Below are positions 50,401-58,168 of a DNA stretch of 64,000 bases, in pieces (within the stretch, counting starts at the first letter, position 1; every line of letters begins with the position of its first letter). A program made the translations under genes and the position numbers. The stretch is from Azospirillum sp. TSO35-2. GTDB lineage: Bacteria; Pseudomonadota; Alphaproteobacteria; Azospirillales; Azospirillaceae. The stretch lies in contig NZ_LGRA01000021.1 in NCBI RefSeq assembly GCF_003116095.1, forward strand, positions 1,447,208-1,511,207, given 5' to 3'. The notes below the pieces were generated by a model. That model made no database searches, was not told where the DNA came from, and was given only the letters and a program-made list of their open reading frames with translations.

Positions 50401-52638
50401 CGCGTAGGTCTTCGGCCGCACCGGCACCGACACCGACTTGTGCACCGGGCGCCCGCCCGGCTCCGACAGGGTGACGCGGATGTCGGCGCGCAGCGGCTTG
50501 GTGGTGTCGGGGATCTCGGGCAGCTTCACGTCGATGCGCGACACGCCCTGCGCGTCGGTCGTCGGGAACTCCAGCGGGTCGAGCCGCTCGGCCGGGCTGT
50601 CCTGGACCCGGCCGAACCGGTAATCCTTGAAATTCGGGTAGGGCATCGGGTCGGGCTTCAGCGCCACCTCGGCGGTGCCGTCCAGGCCGGCGGCGGGCGG
50701 GCCGTAGAGGAAGCGGCCCTGCGCCGTCACCTCGAAGGGTTGGCCCGGCACCAGGATCGGCGCCCCGGCGGTCAGGTCGAGCGCCAGCTTGACCGGCACG
50801 AAATCCTCGACCTGGAAGGAGCCGCGGCCGACCGGCTCGCCCTTCGGGTCGCTGTAGACCAGCACCTCCCAGCCGCCGAGCGGCGCGGTGCGGGTCAGCG
50901 ACAGCGGCAGGAAGAAGCCGCCCGCCTCCTGCCCCTTCAGCGCGCCGCTGTAATACTCGGTGCCGCTGGGGCGCAGCACCTTGACGGTCAGCGGGAAATT
51001 CTCCACCGCCTCCGTCTTGTCGTCGCGCAGCAGGATCGACAGGTTGACCGTCTCGCCCTGGCGGTAGACGCCGCGGTCGGTGTAGACGAAGGCGTCCATC
51101 GGCCCCGGCGCCTCGCGCCCGCCAACGCCGCGGTCGCTGAGGTCGAAGGCGGCCTTGGTCAGGTCCTGCATGGCGAAATCGGTGCCGAGATAGGCCATCG
51201 CCATCTCCGGCGCGTTGCCGCCGGTCTTCAGCAGCCCGGACGGGAAGCGGGCGCGGCCGAGATTGTCGGTGGTCACCCGCGCCAGCTCGGCGTTGTTGCG
51301 GGCGATCAGCGCCACCTCGACCCCCGGCAGCGGCTTGGCGCTGCCGAAGGAGCGGGCGAAGACGGTCAGCCCGTCGGCGCCACGGACGCTGGTCAGCCCG
51401 ATGTCGGACAGCAGCACCCATTGCGTCGCCAGCGAATCCCAGCGGTCGGGCGATTCGACGTCGTGCGGACGGGCGGTGACGGCGTAGAGGCCGGGCTTCG
51501 GATCCTCGCCCACCGCCTGGCGGAACGGCAGGGCGGCGGTGGTGTCGCGGTTGCGCTCCCCCTTGACGTCCAGCGTGCCCTTCCACACCAGCTCGCCGTT
51601 CTCCTCGGCCAGCCGGTCGGCGGCGTAGGAGGTCAGCTCGCTGAAGATGTTGCCTTCATACTTGCTCGCCACCAGGGCGCGGTCGGTGATGCGGTAGACG
51701 GCGACGTCCAGCTTGTCGGTGTTGACGCTGACCACCGGGATGCCGTCGCTGCCGGTGCGCGGCAGGATGTAGGCGGAGCCGCGGAAGGCGGCCATCGCCG
51801 GCCGGTCGGGCACGCGGATGCGCTGGGTCTCGTCGGCCTTCAGCAGCACGCCGTCCTCGCCCGGCAGGCCCTTGCGCAGGGTGACGGTGTAGCCGTTGCC
51901 GTGGGTCATGCCGCGCAGGCACAGCGTGTTGTCGCGCGGCTCGATGGCGATCTTGGTCGCCGGTTCGACCTGGAGGTAATCGCCGAAGCGCACCCCCTGC
52001 TTCTCGCTCAGCCGGTCGGAGAACTGGAAGCAGACGCGCGGGTTGGTGCCCTCCGGGTCGACGGTGACGCTGGCCAGCGTCATGCCGGCCTTCTGCCGCA
52101 TGGCGATCCAGCGCTTGTCGAGGTTCGGCGCCTGGGCGTCGAGCGTCGCCGCTTCCAGCCGCCCGCTGAGTTCGCGAATCGCGGCCAGCGCCTTCACCCC
52201 CTCCTCCGGCTTGCCGAACGCCTCGTCCATCAGGGTGGCGAGGCGCCAGAGGATGGCGACCCGCTCCTCGTCCTTCGGGTTGAACTGGCCGGCCATCACC
52301 GCGCTGTGCAGCGCGCGGTCCTTGTTCGGCGGGGTGGCGGCCATCCAGGCGGCGCTCAGCTCCAGCCACAGCGAGGGCGAACCGCCGCCCTGGGTGATCG
52401 CCTGCTCGTATTTCTGGATCGCGCCGGCGATGTCCTTGCGGTCGCGGGCGGCGCGCGCCTGCTTCAGCAGGTCGGCGATGACCTGGGGCTTGGGCTGCGG
52501 CGGTGATTTCAGCAGCAGGCCATTGGCGTAGGCGGTGGCGTCGGCCAGCGCTCCCGGCGGCGTGTAGTCGGCCCGGACCGTGCCCGCCGACGCGGCCATC
52601 ACCACCAGAACCCAGAGCAACGTCAGCAGCCGTACCAT
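47425..52638 (-). CDS. yfhM: Bacterial alpha-2-macroglobulin (YfhM type)
   Basis: 1737 aa. Signal peptide (residues 1-23), then a TPR-like N-terminal region, repeated macroglobulin beta domains, and the thioester motif CLEQ near residue 1290 (PFGCLEQTVSRAL), followed by the alpha/alpha TED helices (DEADGWLTAYATEF). It traps proteases in the periplasm by covalent capture. No Cys lipobox is present, so it may be soluble rather than a lipoprotein. It is followed 4 nt later by pbpC, the standard pair. Confidence 0.95.
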   Translation of the reverse strand: MVRLLTLLWVLVVMAASAGTVRADYTPPGALADATAYANGLLLKSPPQPKPQVIADLLKQARAARDRKDIAGAIQKYEQAITQGGGSPSLWLELSAAWMAATPPNKDRALHSAVMAGQFNPKDEERVAILWRLATLMDEAFGKPEEGVKALAAIRELSGRLEAATLDAQAPNLDKRWIAMRQKAGMTLASVTVDPEGTNPRVCFQFSDRLSEKQGVRFGDYLQVEPATKIAIEPRDNTLCLRGMTHGNGYTVTLRKGLPGEDGVLLKADETQRIRVPDRPAMAAFRGSAYILPRTGSDGIPVVSVNTDKLDVAVYRITDRALVASKYEGNIFSELTSYAADRLAEENGELVWKGTLDVKGERNRDTTAALPFRQAVGEDPKPGLYAVTARPHDVESPDRWDSLATQWVLLSDIGLTSVRGADGLTVFARSFGSAKPLPGVEVALIARNNAELARVTTDNLGRARFPSGLLKTGGNAPEMAMAYLGTDFAMQDLTKAAFDLSDRGVGGREAPGPMDAFVYTDRGVYRQGETVNLSILLRDDKTEAVENFPLTVKVLRPSGTEYYSGALKGQEAGGFFLPLSLTRTAPLGGWEVLVYSDPKGEPVGRGSFQVEDFVPVKLALDLTAGAPILVPGQPFEVTAQGRFLYGPPAAGLDGTAEVALKPDPMPYPNFKDYRFGRVQDSPAERLDPLEFPTTDAQGVSRIDVKLPEIPDTTKPLRADIRVTLSEPGGRPVHKSVSVPVRPKTYALGLRPRFSDGRIGEGAEAGFDLVAVAPDGSAIAKPGVHWELVEERVSFVWYRRNGRYSYNATVRDVPLASGTVDVAADKPAALALGKRDFGRYRIEVTDKAAGVASSYRFYSGWQSDDDTADIPDKLEVSTDRQAYKPGDTARIRIAPPFAGEVLVTVATDRLFDVRTLSVPAEGATVEIPVDAAWGPGAYVTATAYRPPVKGRDRQPVRAMGVAWVGIDPTVRTIDVALDAPQVMRPNGRLEVGVTVAAAGGGSLEDTYVTLAAVDEGILRLTDFASPQPEKHFFGKRRLGLDIRDDYGRLISPLEGPFGAMRQGGDSSGAGLPVVPFTVVSLFHGPVKVGADGTARIGFDVPDFTGELRLMAVAYSRGRVGSSAGAVTVRDPLVADAILPRFLAPGDDSRVTLSLHNVEAAAGTYDVAVTATDAVAVEGGTLSVPLAKGERKTLVVPLKGVAAGIGHVAVAVKGPDNLALNHEYGITVRPARSVETQFVTRQIAPGDSVRFDGAELAAYLPGTTSWSASFTTAPPFDVGGILRALDRYPFGCLEQTVSRALPLLVVRDVELALGKDRKPDDGLEGRVQQAISRTLDKQRFDGAFGLWGAHDEADGWLTAYATEFLVRAKQKGEAVPDKPLADALSWLRQRAISKASEPDELAVRAYALHTLALAGISLPGPARYVLDTALETLPTPLAKGQLGAALARMGDQERATIAFDSAVAHLARAEWHVDYGSTVRDAAALVALMTEVNMAGNRIPALIDRLPASATAANRTNTQEKAWSVLAADALLRGAPAKVEVTLGGAKRDGARVDLTPTLAQLKAGIPVANSGKVAVWQAVSLSGVPVAPQPAAREGLRIKRYFFTRKGEPLNLDTIKQNDVFVVVLEGEANTKLFHQGMVTHPLPAGWEIENAKLGAGTPEEMPWLGELTATRTSEARDDRYNAAVDIGEDQQTFKLAFIVRAITPGSYELPGATLEDMYKPRFFARQTTGRITVHPAE

Positions 52639-52740
52639 TGGGTATCGCCTTGAACCGGAAGCGGAAGGGCTTCCGTTATAGCGCCGATAATCGGTGGGGT
52701 GCGAGGTGGCGTTGTGGCGAACGCCGATAGATCGTTTCGC

Positions 52741-53637
52741 CTAGGACGGGGCGTCCTCTCCCAGCGCGATCCGCACCAGGGCCCGCTCGGCGATGCTGCG
52801 GTGGCGGTCGCGGTGGCGGACCAGATGGAAGCAGCGGGCCGGCAGTTCCAGCCCCTCCAGCGCGACGATGCGGCCGGCGGCCAGATCCTCGGCGACGACC
52901 AGATCGGACAGCACGCCGGCGCCGACGCCGGCCAGCAGGGCGGCGCGGATGATGCAGCCGCCGGGCAGCGTCATCGCGACCTCCAGCCCGGCGGGATCGA
53001 GACCGGCGGCACGGATCGCCTGGTCGAACAGGGCGCGGGTGCCGGAGCCGGGTTCGCGCAGGACCCAGCGGGCGGCGGCCAGTTCGTCACGCTTCACCCG
53101 CCCGCGCGTGGCCCAGGGATGGCGGCTGCCGACCACCAGCCGCAGCCGGTCGCCCGGCACCGCGTCCGACAGCAGCGCCGGGTCGGCGACCGCGCCCTCG
53201 GTGATGCCCAGTTCGGCGCGGCCGTCGCGCACCGCCTCGGCCACCTGCTCGGTGTTGCCGATGGTCAGGTCGACGCGGATGCCGGGATGGACGGCGGCGA
53301 AGCGCAGCAGGCGCGGCGGCAGCCAATGGTTGCCCACCGTCTGGCTCGCCGCCAGCCGCAGCGAACCGCGTGTCAGCCCCGACAGCTCGCCCAGCATGGT
53401 CCCGGCCTCCTCCACCTTCAGCAGGATGGCGCGGGCCTCGCGGTGCAGCAGGGTGCCGGCGGCGGTCAGTTCCACCCGGCGGCCGATGCGGTCGAACAGG
53501 CGCAGGCCATGCTCCGCCTCCAGCGCGGCGACGGCGGCGCTGACCGCCGGCTGCGACAGGTGCAGCGTCTCCGCCGCGCGGGTGAAGTGCAACGCCTCCG
53601 CCACCGCGACGAAGACGCGCAACTGCTCCAGCGTCAC
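52741..53637 (-). CDS. LysR-family transcriptional regulator
   Basis: 298 aa. N-terminal winged helix-turn-helix (LEQLRVFVAVAEALHFTRAAETLHLSQPAVSAAVAALE). The effector-binding domain (about 90-290) is of the substrate-binding type. It starts with GTG at 53637, overlapping the moeA stop (GTGA). The target and effector cannot be told. Coupling to moeA suggests a link with molybdenum cofactor or molybdate, but most LysR proteins control a divergent gene and none is adjacent here. Confidence 0.9.
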   Translation of the reverse strand: MTLEQLRVFVAVAEALHFTRAAETLHLSQPAVSAAVAALEAEHGLRLFDRIGRRVELTAAGTLLHREARAILLKVEEAGTMLGELSGLTRGSLRLAASQTVGNHWLPPRLLRFAAVHPGIRVDLTIGNTEQVAEAVRDGRAELGITEGAVADPALLSDAVPGDRLRLVVGSRHPWATRGRVKRDELAAARWVLREPGSGTRALFDQAIRAAGLDPAGLEVAMTLPGGCIIRAALLAGVGAGVLSDLVVAEDLAAGRIVALEGLELPARCFHLVRHRDRHRSIAERALVRIALGEDAPS

Positions 53638-54872
53638 GCGAACAGCCCGGTGAAGGGCAGGAAGTCGACCAGATCGCCCGGCCGCACCGCCGTGGCCTCG
53701 GCCGGCATGTCGACCAGCCCATCGGCCTCCACCATCGAGGTCAGCACGCCGGAGCTGTTGGACGGGAACTTGATCGCCAGCGGCCGGCCGTCCTCGCCAC
53801 GCTCCAGCCGGGCGCGCAGGAATTCGCGGCGGCCGGGCTTCTTGGTGAAGGAGAAGCCGGCGACCACCAGGCTGCGCGGCGTCGCCGTGCTGGTGGCGCC
53901 GGACAGCCGCAGCACCAGCGGCCGGCCGACCAGCAGGAAGGTCACCATCGCCGACACCGGGTTGCCCGGCAGCCCGAGGAAGGGCGTGTCGCCGACCCGA
54001 CCCAGCGCCAGCGGCTTGCCGGGCTTGATCGCCAGCGTCCACAGGTCGATGGAGCCCAGCGCGTTGACCGCCGCCTTGACATGGTCCTCCTCGCCGACCG
54101 AGACGCCGCCGCTGGTGATCATCAGGTCGGCGGTCCCGGCGGCCTCGGCCAGGGCGGCGCGCGTCGCCTCGGGCTTGTCGGGCAGGATGCCGAGGTCGCG
54201 CACCTCAACCCCCAGCGCGTCGAGCTGGGCGGCCAGCGTGTAGCGGTTGGCGTCGTAGATGGCGTGGTCGGGCTTGGGCGTGCCCGGCTCCCGCAGTTCG
54301 TCGCCGGTGGAGAACAGCACGACGCGCAGCCGCTGGCGCACGGTCAGGGCGGAGCGGCCGACCGCGGCGGCCAGCCCGACCTCCTGCGCGCGCAGCCGCT
54401 GGCCCGGGTGCAGCACGGTGGAGCCGGCGGTCATGTCCTCCCCGGCCTTGCGGACGTTGGTGCCCGGCTTGAGCGAGGCCGGGACCAGCACGCCGTCCGC
54501 CTCGGTCCGGCAATCCTCCTGCATGGCCACGGTGTCGACCCCGGCGGGGACCGGGGCGCCGGTGAAGATGCGCACCGCCTCGCCGGCCCCGACCACGCCG
54601 TCGAAGACGGAGCCGGCGGGCACGCGGCCGACCGCCGCCAGCCGCCGGTGCCCCTCGCCCGCCACCGCCGCGAAGCCCCAGCCGTCCATGGCGGAGACGT
54701 CGGCCGGCGGCACGTTGACCGGCGCCACCACCTCCTCCGCCAGCACCCGGCCGAGCGCCTTGCGCAGCGGCACCTCCTCCGTCCCGGTCACCGCGCCATA
54801 GCCCTGCTCGATCCGCGCGACCGCTTCGTCGAGCGACAGGGGGGTCGGGCCGTGGGCGCTGCAATCGTCCAT
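53634..54872 (-). CDS. moeA: Molybdopterin molybdenumtransferase MoeA
   Basis: 412 aa. Domains in the usual order: N-terminal VNVPPADVSAMDGWGF with the catalytic DGxA-type loop, GDELREPG in the MogA-like domain, TSGGVSVGEEDHVKAAV, and FLGLPGNPVSAMVTF, then a C-terminal beta domain. It inserts molybdate into molybdopterin-AMP to give Mo cofactor. The ATG at 54872 starts the conserved sequence. It is overlapped by the lysR gene at its 3' end. Confidence 0.95.
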   Translation of the reverse strand: MDDCSAHGPTPLSLDEAVARIEQGYGAVTGTEEVPLRKALGRVLAEEVVAPVNVPPADVSAMDGWGFAAVAGEGHRRLAAVGRVPAGSVFDGVVGAGEAVRIFTGAPVPAGVDTVAMQEDCRTEADGVLVPASLKPGTNVRKAGEDMTAGSTVLHPGQRLRAQEVGLAAAVGRSALTVRQRLRVVLFSTGDELREPGTPKPDHAIYDANRYTLAAQLDALGVEVRDLGILPDKPEATRAALAEAAGTADLMITSGGVSVGEEDHVKAAVNALGSIDLWTLAIKPGKPLALGRVGDTPFLGLPGNPVSAMVTFLLVGRPLVLRLSGATSTATPRSLVVAGFSFTKKPGRREFLRARLERGEDGRPLAIKFPSNSSGVLTSMVEADGLVDMPAEATAVRPGDLVDFLPFTGLFA

Positions 54873-55012
54873 GATGTCGGTGTCCTTAAAAGCGTTGAAG
54901 CTGCGTGGATATGACGGCCGTCACGACTAGACCCGACCGCAGCGCCGGACATTGATCCCCATCAAACGTGGGGTCTGGCAATTTCATGACCAGATCCGCA
55001 GGCGGTCGGCTT

Positions 55013-55066
55013 GATGTGCTTCATCGCCATATGTGACTTCACCACATCGCAGGAATGGCTTATCTT
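55013..55066 (+). promoter_or_regulatory. Candidate promoter/operator of the TumE/TumA pair
   Basis: GATGTG (55013-55018) and CACATC (55043-55048) form an inverted pair, with a second half-site ATGTG at 55031-55035. They overlap a possible -35 TTCACC (55038-55043), 17 bp before -10 TATCTT (55061-55066). The arrangement fits autoregulation by the DNA-binding antitoxin. Confidence 0.4.
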
Positions 55067-55071
55067 GGAGC

Positions 55072-55365
55072 ATGAACAAAGCCGTTCTCCTCCTGTCCCG
55101 CAAGACGATCTACGACGACGGAAGCATTGTCCAGGTCCGGGTCTGGTCCGTGACGGCCCCGGTGCCTCCGTCGGAGCACCGGTACAAGTACAGCCTGTTC
55201 TACGGCAGGGCTGGTGAACGGATCGTCGGGTACGACAACGAAAAGGGCAAGGGCGACCACAAGCACATCCGGGGCCAGCAGTCACCGGTTGCGTTCGAGT
55301 CAATCGACCAGTTGATTGACCAGTTCTTCACCGATGTCGCAGCGTTCAGGGAGGGAAGCCTATGA
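55072..55365 (+). CDS. TumE-family (DUF6516) toxin
   Basis: 97 aa. Features of the TumE family: YKYSLFYGRAGERIVGYDNEKGKGDHKHI, in which the YDN...HKH box is diagnostic, then FESIDQLIDQFFTDV at the end. Toxic activity is inferred from the family. A GGAG lies only 1 nt before the ATG at 55072, too close for a normal ribosome site. A GTG at 55033 is the alternative start. Less GC-rich than neighbours, as in acquired modules. It overlaps the antitoxin gene by four bases. Confidence 0.75.
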   Translation: MNKAVLLLSRKTIYDDGSIVQVRVWSVTAPVPPSEHRYKYSLFYGRAGERIVGYDNEKGKGDHKHIRGQQSPVAFESIDQLIDQFFTDVAAFREGSL

Positions 55366-55706
55366 CGACACTTCAGATCCACATCGGGGTTGACCTCCAG
55401 GCCGAGGCCGCCGCGATCAAGGACGCGATTCGCCGCCATGAAGCGGGCGAGACGGTCCGGGAACACCACATCACCTTCGAGTCCTTCGAGGGCATGAGCC
55501 GGGTGCTGACGCCAAAGCGACTGGAAATCCTCCGGCATCTGCACCGCAATCCCACCACGAGCATCCGGGCCCTGGCCGGGGCGCTGGGCCGCGATTACCG
55601 CAACGTCCACCTGGACGTGACCGCCCTGATCGAAGCCGGCCTGATCGACGATCAGGATGGGTTGCGGGTCGAGTATGACGATGTCGAGATGAAGATGGCT
55701 CTCTGA
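55362..55706 (+). CDS. HVO_A0114-family DNA-binding antitoxin (TumA-like)
   Basis: 114 aa. The central LTPKRLEILRHLHRNPTTSIRALAGALGRDYRNVHLDV is a helix-turn-helix of the HVO_A0114 family, the usual partner of TumE. The N-terminus has HIGVDLQAEAAAIKDAI and the C-terminus is short and acidic. It should neutralise the toxin and repress the operon. Its ATG overlaps the toxin stop (ATGA). It converges on arfB, 19 bp away. Confidence 0.78.
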   Translation: MTTLQIHIGVDLQAEAAAIKDAIRRHEAGETVREHHITFESFEGMSRVLTPKRLEILRHLHRNPTTSIRALAGALGRDYRNVHLDVTALIEAGLIDDQDGLRVEYDDVEMKMAL

Positions 55707-55725
55707 CCAAGATTGCCCAACGGCA

Positions 55726-56151
55726 TCAATCGTCTCGCGGCCCCGGGCGTCGGCCTTGCTTGACCTCCGACCGCTGGGCCTTGCCCTCCAGCCGTCGCTG
55801 CTGCGACCCGTAGGTCGGCTTGGTCTTGCGGCGGATTTTGGGCACGACCGATGCGTCGCGGATCAGGTCGATCAGCCGCTCCCGCACATCCTCGCGGTTC
55901 CGGAGCTGGCTCCGGTAGCTGTCGCCCTGGATGATCAACACCCCGGCGGACGTCATCCGCGATCCCGCCAACTTCGCCAGCCGGACCTTTACATCCGGTG
56001 GGATGTTCGGGGAGGCAGCGACATCGAATCGGAGCTGGACCGCCGAGTCCGTCTTGTTGACGTGCTGTCCGCCCGGCCCGGAGGCGCGGACGAACTCCTC
56101 CTGAAGCTCGGACTCGTCCAGCGAAATCCGATGGGTGACCCGGATGCTCAT
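55726..56151 (-). CDS. arfB: Alternative ribosome-rescue factor ArfB
   Basis: 141 aa. The release-factor-type GGQ loop is at GPGGQHVNK (residues 24-32), followed by SAVQLRFDV. The C-terminal tail is basic (RRKTKPTYGSQQRRLEGKAQRS), which in ArfB enters the mRNA channel of stalled ribosomes. It hydrolyses peptidyl-tRNA on non-stop ribosomes. The ATG overlaps the rsmA stop (ATGA). Confidence 0.93.
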   Translation of the reverse strand: MSIRVTHRISLDESELQEEFVRASGPGGQHVNKTDSAVQLRFDVAASPNIPPDVKVRLAKLAGSRMTSAGVLIIQGDSYRSQLRNREDVRERLIDLIRDASVVPKIRRKTKPTYGSQQRRLEGKAQRSEVKQGRRPGPRDD

Positions 56152-57080
56152 GGCGCCTCCGCTGGTGGCTCCGCCGCCGGCGCGATCGGATTGCGGGCGC
56201 GGAAGGCGCGGGCAAGCGCGGCGAAGCCGGCGACGTCGACCTCCTCCGCCCGGCCGGTCGGCGGGATGCCGGTCTCCTCCAGCAGGGCCTCGGCGTTGCC
56301 CAGCGACTTCAGGCTCTGGCGCAGCATCTTGCGGCGCTGGCCGAAGGCGGCGGCGGTGACCTGCTCCAGCGCGCGCCAGTCGGCCGGCTCCGGGTTGGCG
56401 CGCGGGGTCAGGTGGACGACGGTCGATTCGACCTTGGGCGGCGGGGTGAAGGCGCGCGGCGGCAGGTTGAACAGCACGCGCGCGTCCGACCGCCACTGGG
56501 TGATGACCGACAGCCGGCCGTACGCCTTGCTGCCGGGCTTGGCGACCAGCCGGTCGGCGACCTCCTTCTGGAACATCAGCGTCAGGCTGACATAGGCGTC
56601 GATGCGCGCCAGCCAGCCCAGCAGCAGCGGGGTCGCCACGTTGTAAGGCAGGTTCGCGACGATGGCGCGGGGGGCCGGCGCCAGCTGTTCGGTGTCGACG
56701 GTCAGCGCGTCGGCCTCGACGATGGTCAGGCGGCCGTGGGCGGCCTCGACCACGTCCTGCAGCGCGTCGATGAAGCGGCGGTCGCGTTCGATGGCGATGA
56801 CCTTGACCGCATCGGTCGCTAGCAGCGCCCGGGTCAGCCCGCCCGGACCGGGGCCGACCTCGATCGCCGTGGTGCCGGCCGGCAGGTTGGCCGACCGCGC
56901 GATCCGCCCGGTCAGGTTCAGGTCGAGCAGGAAATTCTGCCCCAGCGACTTGCGCGCCTCCAGCCCGAAGCGCGCGATCACGTCGCGCAACGGCGGCAGG
57001 GCCTGCGGGTCGAAGGCGGCGGACGGCGCCGCGGGGGCGGCCGGGGGAACGGCCGGGGGAGCAAGGTTCGGGTCGGTCAT
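56148..57080 (-). CDS. rsmA: 16S rRNA dimethyladenosine transferase RsmA
   Basis: 310 aa. After a Pro/Ala-rich N-terminal tail of about 25 residues come KSLGQNFLLDLNLTGRI, the SAM site EVGPGPGGLTRALL, and NLPYNVATPLLLGWL (motif IV). It dimethylates A1518 and A1519 of 16S rRNA (E. coli numbering). The ATG at 57080 is chosen; an in-frame GTG at 57113 would add 11 residues. In many proteobacteria it follows pdxA; here pdxA is 31 kb away and arfB follows instead. Confidence 0.94.
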   Translation of the reverse strand: MTDPNLAPPAVPPAAPAAPSAAFDPQALPPLRDVIARFGLEARKSLGQNFLLDLNLTGRIARSANLPAGTTAIEVGPGPGGLTRALLATDAVKVIAIERDRRFIDALQDVVEAAHGRLTIVEADALTVDTEQLAPAPRAIVANLPYNVATPLLLGWLARIDAYVSLTLMFQKEVADRLVAKPGSKAYGRLSVITQWRSDARVLFNLPPRAFTPPPKVESTVVHLTPRANPEPADWRALEQVTAAAFGQRRKMLRQSLKSLGNAEALLEETGIPPTGRAEEVDVAGFAALARAFRARNPIAPAAEPPAEAP

Positions 57081-57137
57081 TCCCGACTTATAGGCATCCC
57101 CCGCCCGCTTCACCAGACGACAGTTTGCAGGGCGCCG

Positions 57138-57449
57138 CTACAGCAAACGCCGCAGCAGCACGACCGCCACGACGCCGACCGCCACCGCGACCGCCATCGG
57201 CACGCGCCGGGCGATCAGGCAGACGAGCGCGGCGGCCAGCGCGTCCGACGGCCGCGACAGCGCGGCGGGGGCGACCAGCGCCACCAGCACGGCGCCGGGC
57301 GTCGCCTCCAGCGCCGCGTTGGCGGCCGGGCCGAGCCGGACCCGCGCGATCAGCCACGGCCCGCCGACCCGTGTCAGCCACGTCGCCAGCGCCCCGCCAA
57401 GGACGACGGCGAGGACGCTCCAGTCCAGCTCCAGCGCCTCAGGGCTCAT
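57138..57449 (-). CDS. azlD: AzlD-family branched-chain amino acid exporter subunit
   Basis: 103 aa, about four short membrane helices, with WLTRVGGPWLIARVRLGP, typical of AzlD. It is the small partner of AzlC. The ATG at 57449 lies inside the last bases of azlC (11-nt overlap), which ties the two together. It ends 57 bp before rsmA on the same strand. Confidence 0.85.
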   Translation of the reverse strand: MSPEALELDWSVLAVVLGGALATWLTRVGGPWLIARVRLGPAANAALEATPGAVLVALVAPAALSRPSDALAAALVCLIARRVPMAVAVAVGVVAVVLLRRLL

Positions 57450-58158
57450 AGCGCACCCTCCCCCGCCCCTGCCACGCCGCAACCGCTCCGCCCGCCACCG
57501 CCCCGGCCAGGATGTGCCACGGCCCGCCGGGCGACAGCGTGTGCACCGTGAGCGCCGCGGCGGCGCTGGCCAGCCAGGGCGGCAGCGACCTGACCCCGCG
57601 CCAGAACCCGGCCAGCAGGCAGAGGAAGACGGCGATGAAGGTGAAATCCAGCCCCCAGGCGGCGGGATCGGCGATCAGCGCCCCGGCCAGCGTCCCCGCC
57701 ACCGTGCTGCCGAGCCACGCCAGATAGAGCGTCACCCCGACGCCGTACCAGTAGGCGAAGGCCAACCCCTCGCCCCGGCGCAGGGCCAGCGCCCAGACCT
57801 CGTCCGTCATGAAGAACAGCGCCGCCCCGGCGCGCGGGGCGGAGACGCCGCGCAGCCGCGGCGCCAGCGTTGCCCCCATCAGCAGATGGCGCAGATTGAC
57901 CAGCAGGATGGCGCCGACCACCGCCAAGCCGGCGGTGCCCTTGCCCCACAGCTCGACCGCGACGAACTGCGAACTGCCGGCGAAGACCAGCCCGCTCATC
58001 AGCCCCATGTCGAGCGGCGACAGCCCGGCCTTGGCGGCGAGGCTGCCCAGCAGGAAGCCGAAGGGAACCGCGCCCGCCACCACCGGCAGGGCATGGACGA
58101 CGCCCAGCGCGAACTCCTGCCGCGGGGACGCCGGAATGGTGAGAGTGTCGGTGCTCAT
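57439..58158 (-). CDS. azlC: AzlC-family branched-chain amino acid exporter subunit
   Basis: 239 aa. Family signature GAVPFGFLLGSLAAKAGLS, then FAGSSQFVAVEL and NLRHLLMGATLAP. About 6-7 membrane helices. AzlCD exports branched-chain amino acids or related analogues. It begins 10 bp after the AraC-type gene on the same strand, so that regulator is the likely controller. Confidence 0.9.
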   Translation of the reverse strand: MSTDTLTIPASPRQEFALGVVHALPVVAGAVPFGFLLGSLAAKAGLSPLDMGLMSGLVFAGSSQFVAVELWGKGTAGLAVVGAILLVNLRHLLMGATLAPRLRGVSAPRAGAALFFMTDEVWALALRRGEGLAFAYWYGVGVTLYLAWLGSTVAGTLAGALIADPAAWGLDFTFIAVFLCLLAGFWRGVRSLPPWLASAAAALTVHTLSPGGPWHILAGAVAGGAVAAWQGRGRVRYEP

Positions 58159-58168
58159 GGCGGGAAGA

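Noticed and set aside
48595..52506. 1300-codon plus-strand open frame opposite alpha-2-macroglobulin
   Set aside because: Mirror frame produced by high GC; the minus strand holds CLEQ thioester and family domains.
55013..55706. Toxin-antitoxin pair considered as part of a prophage or integrative element
   Set aside because: No integrase, recombinase, attachment repeats or phage genes on either side; moeA and arfB-rsmA are core genes.
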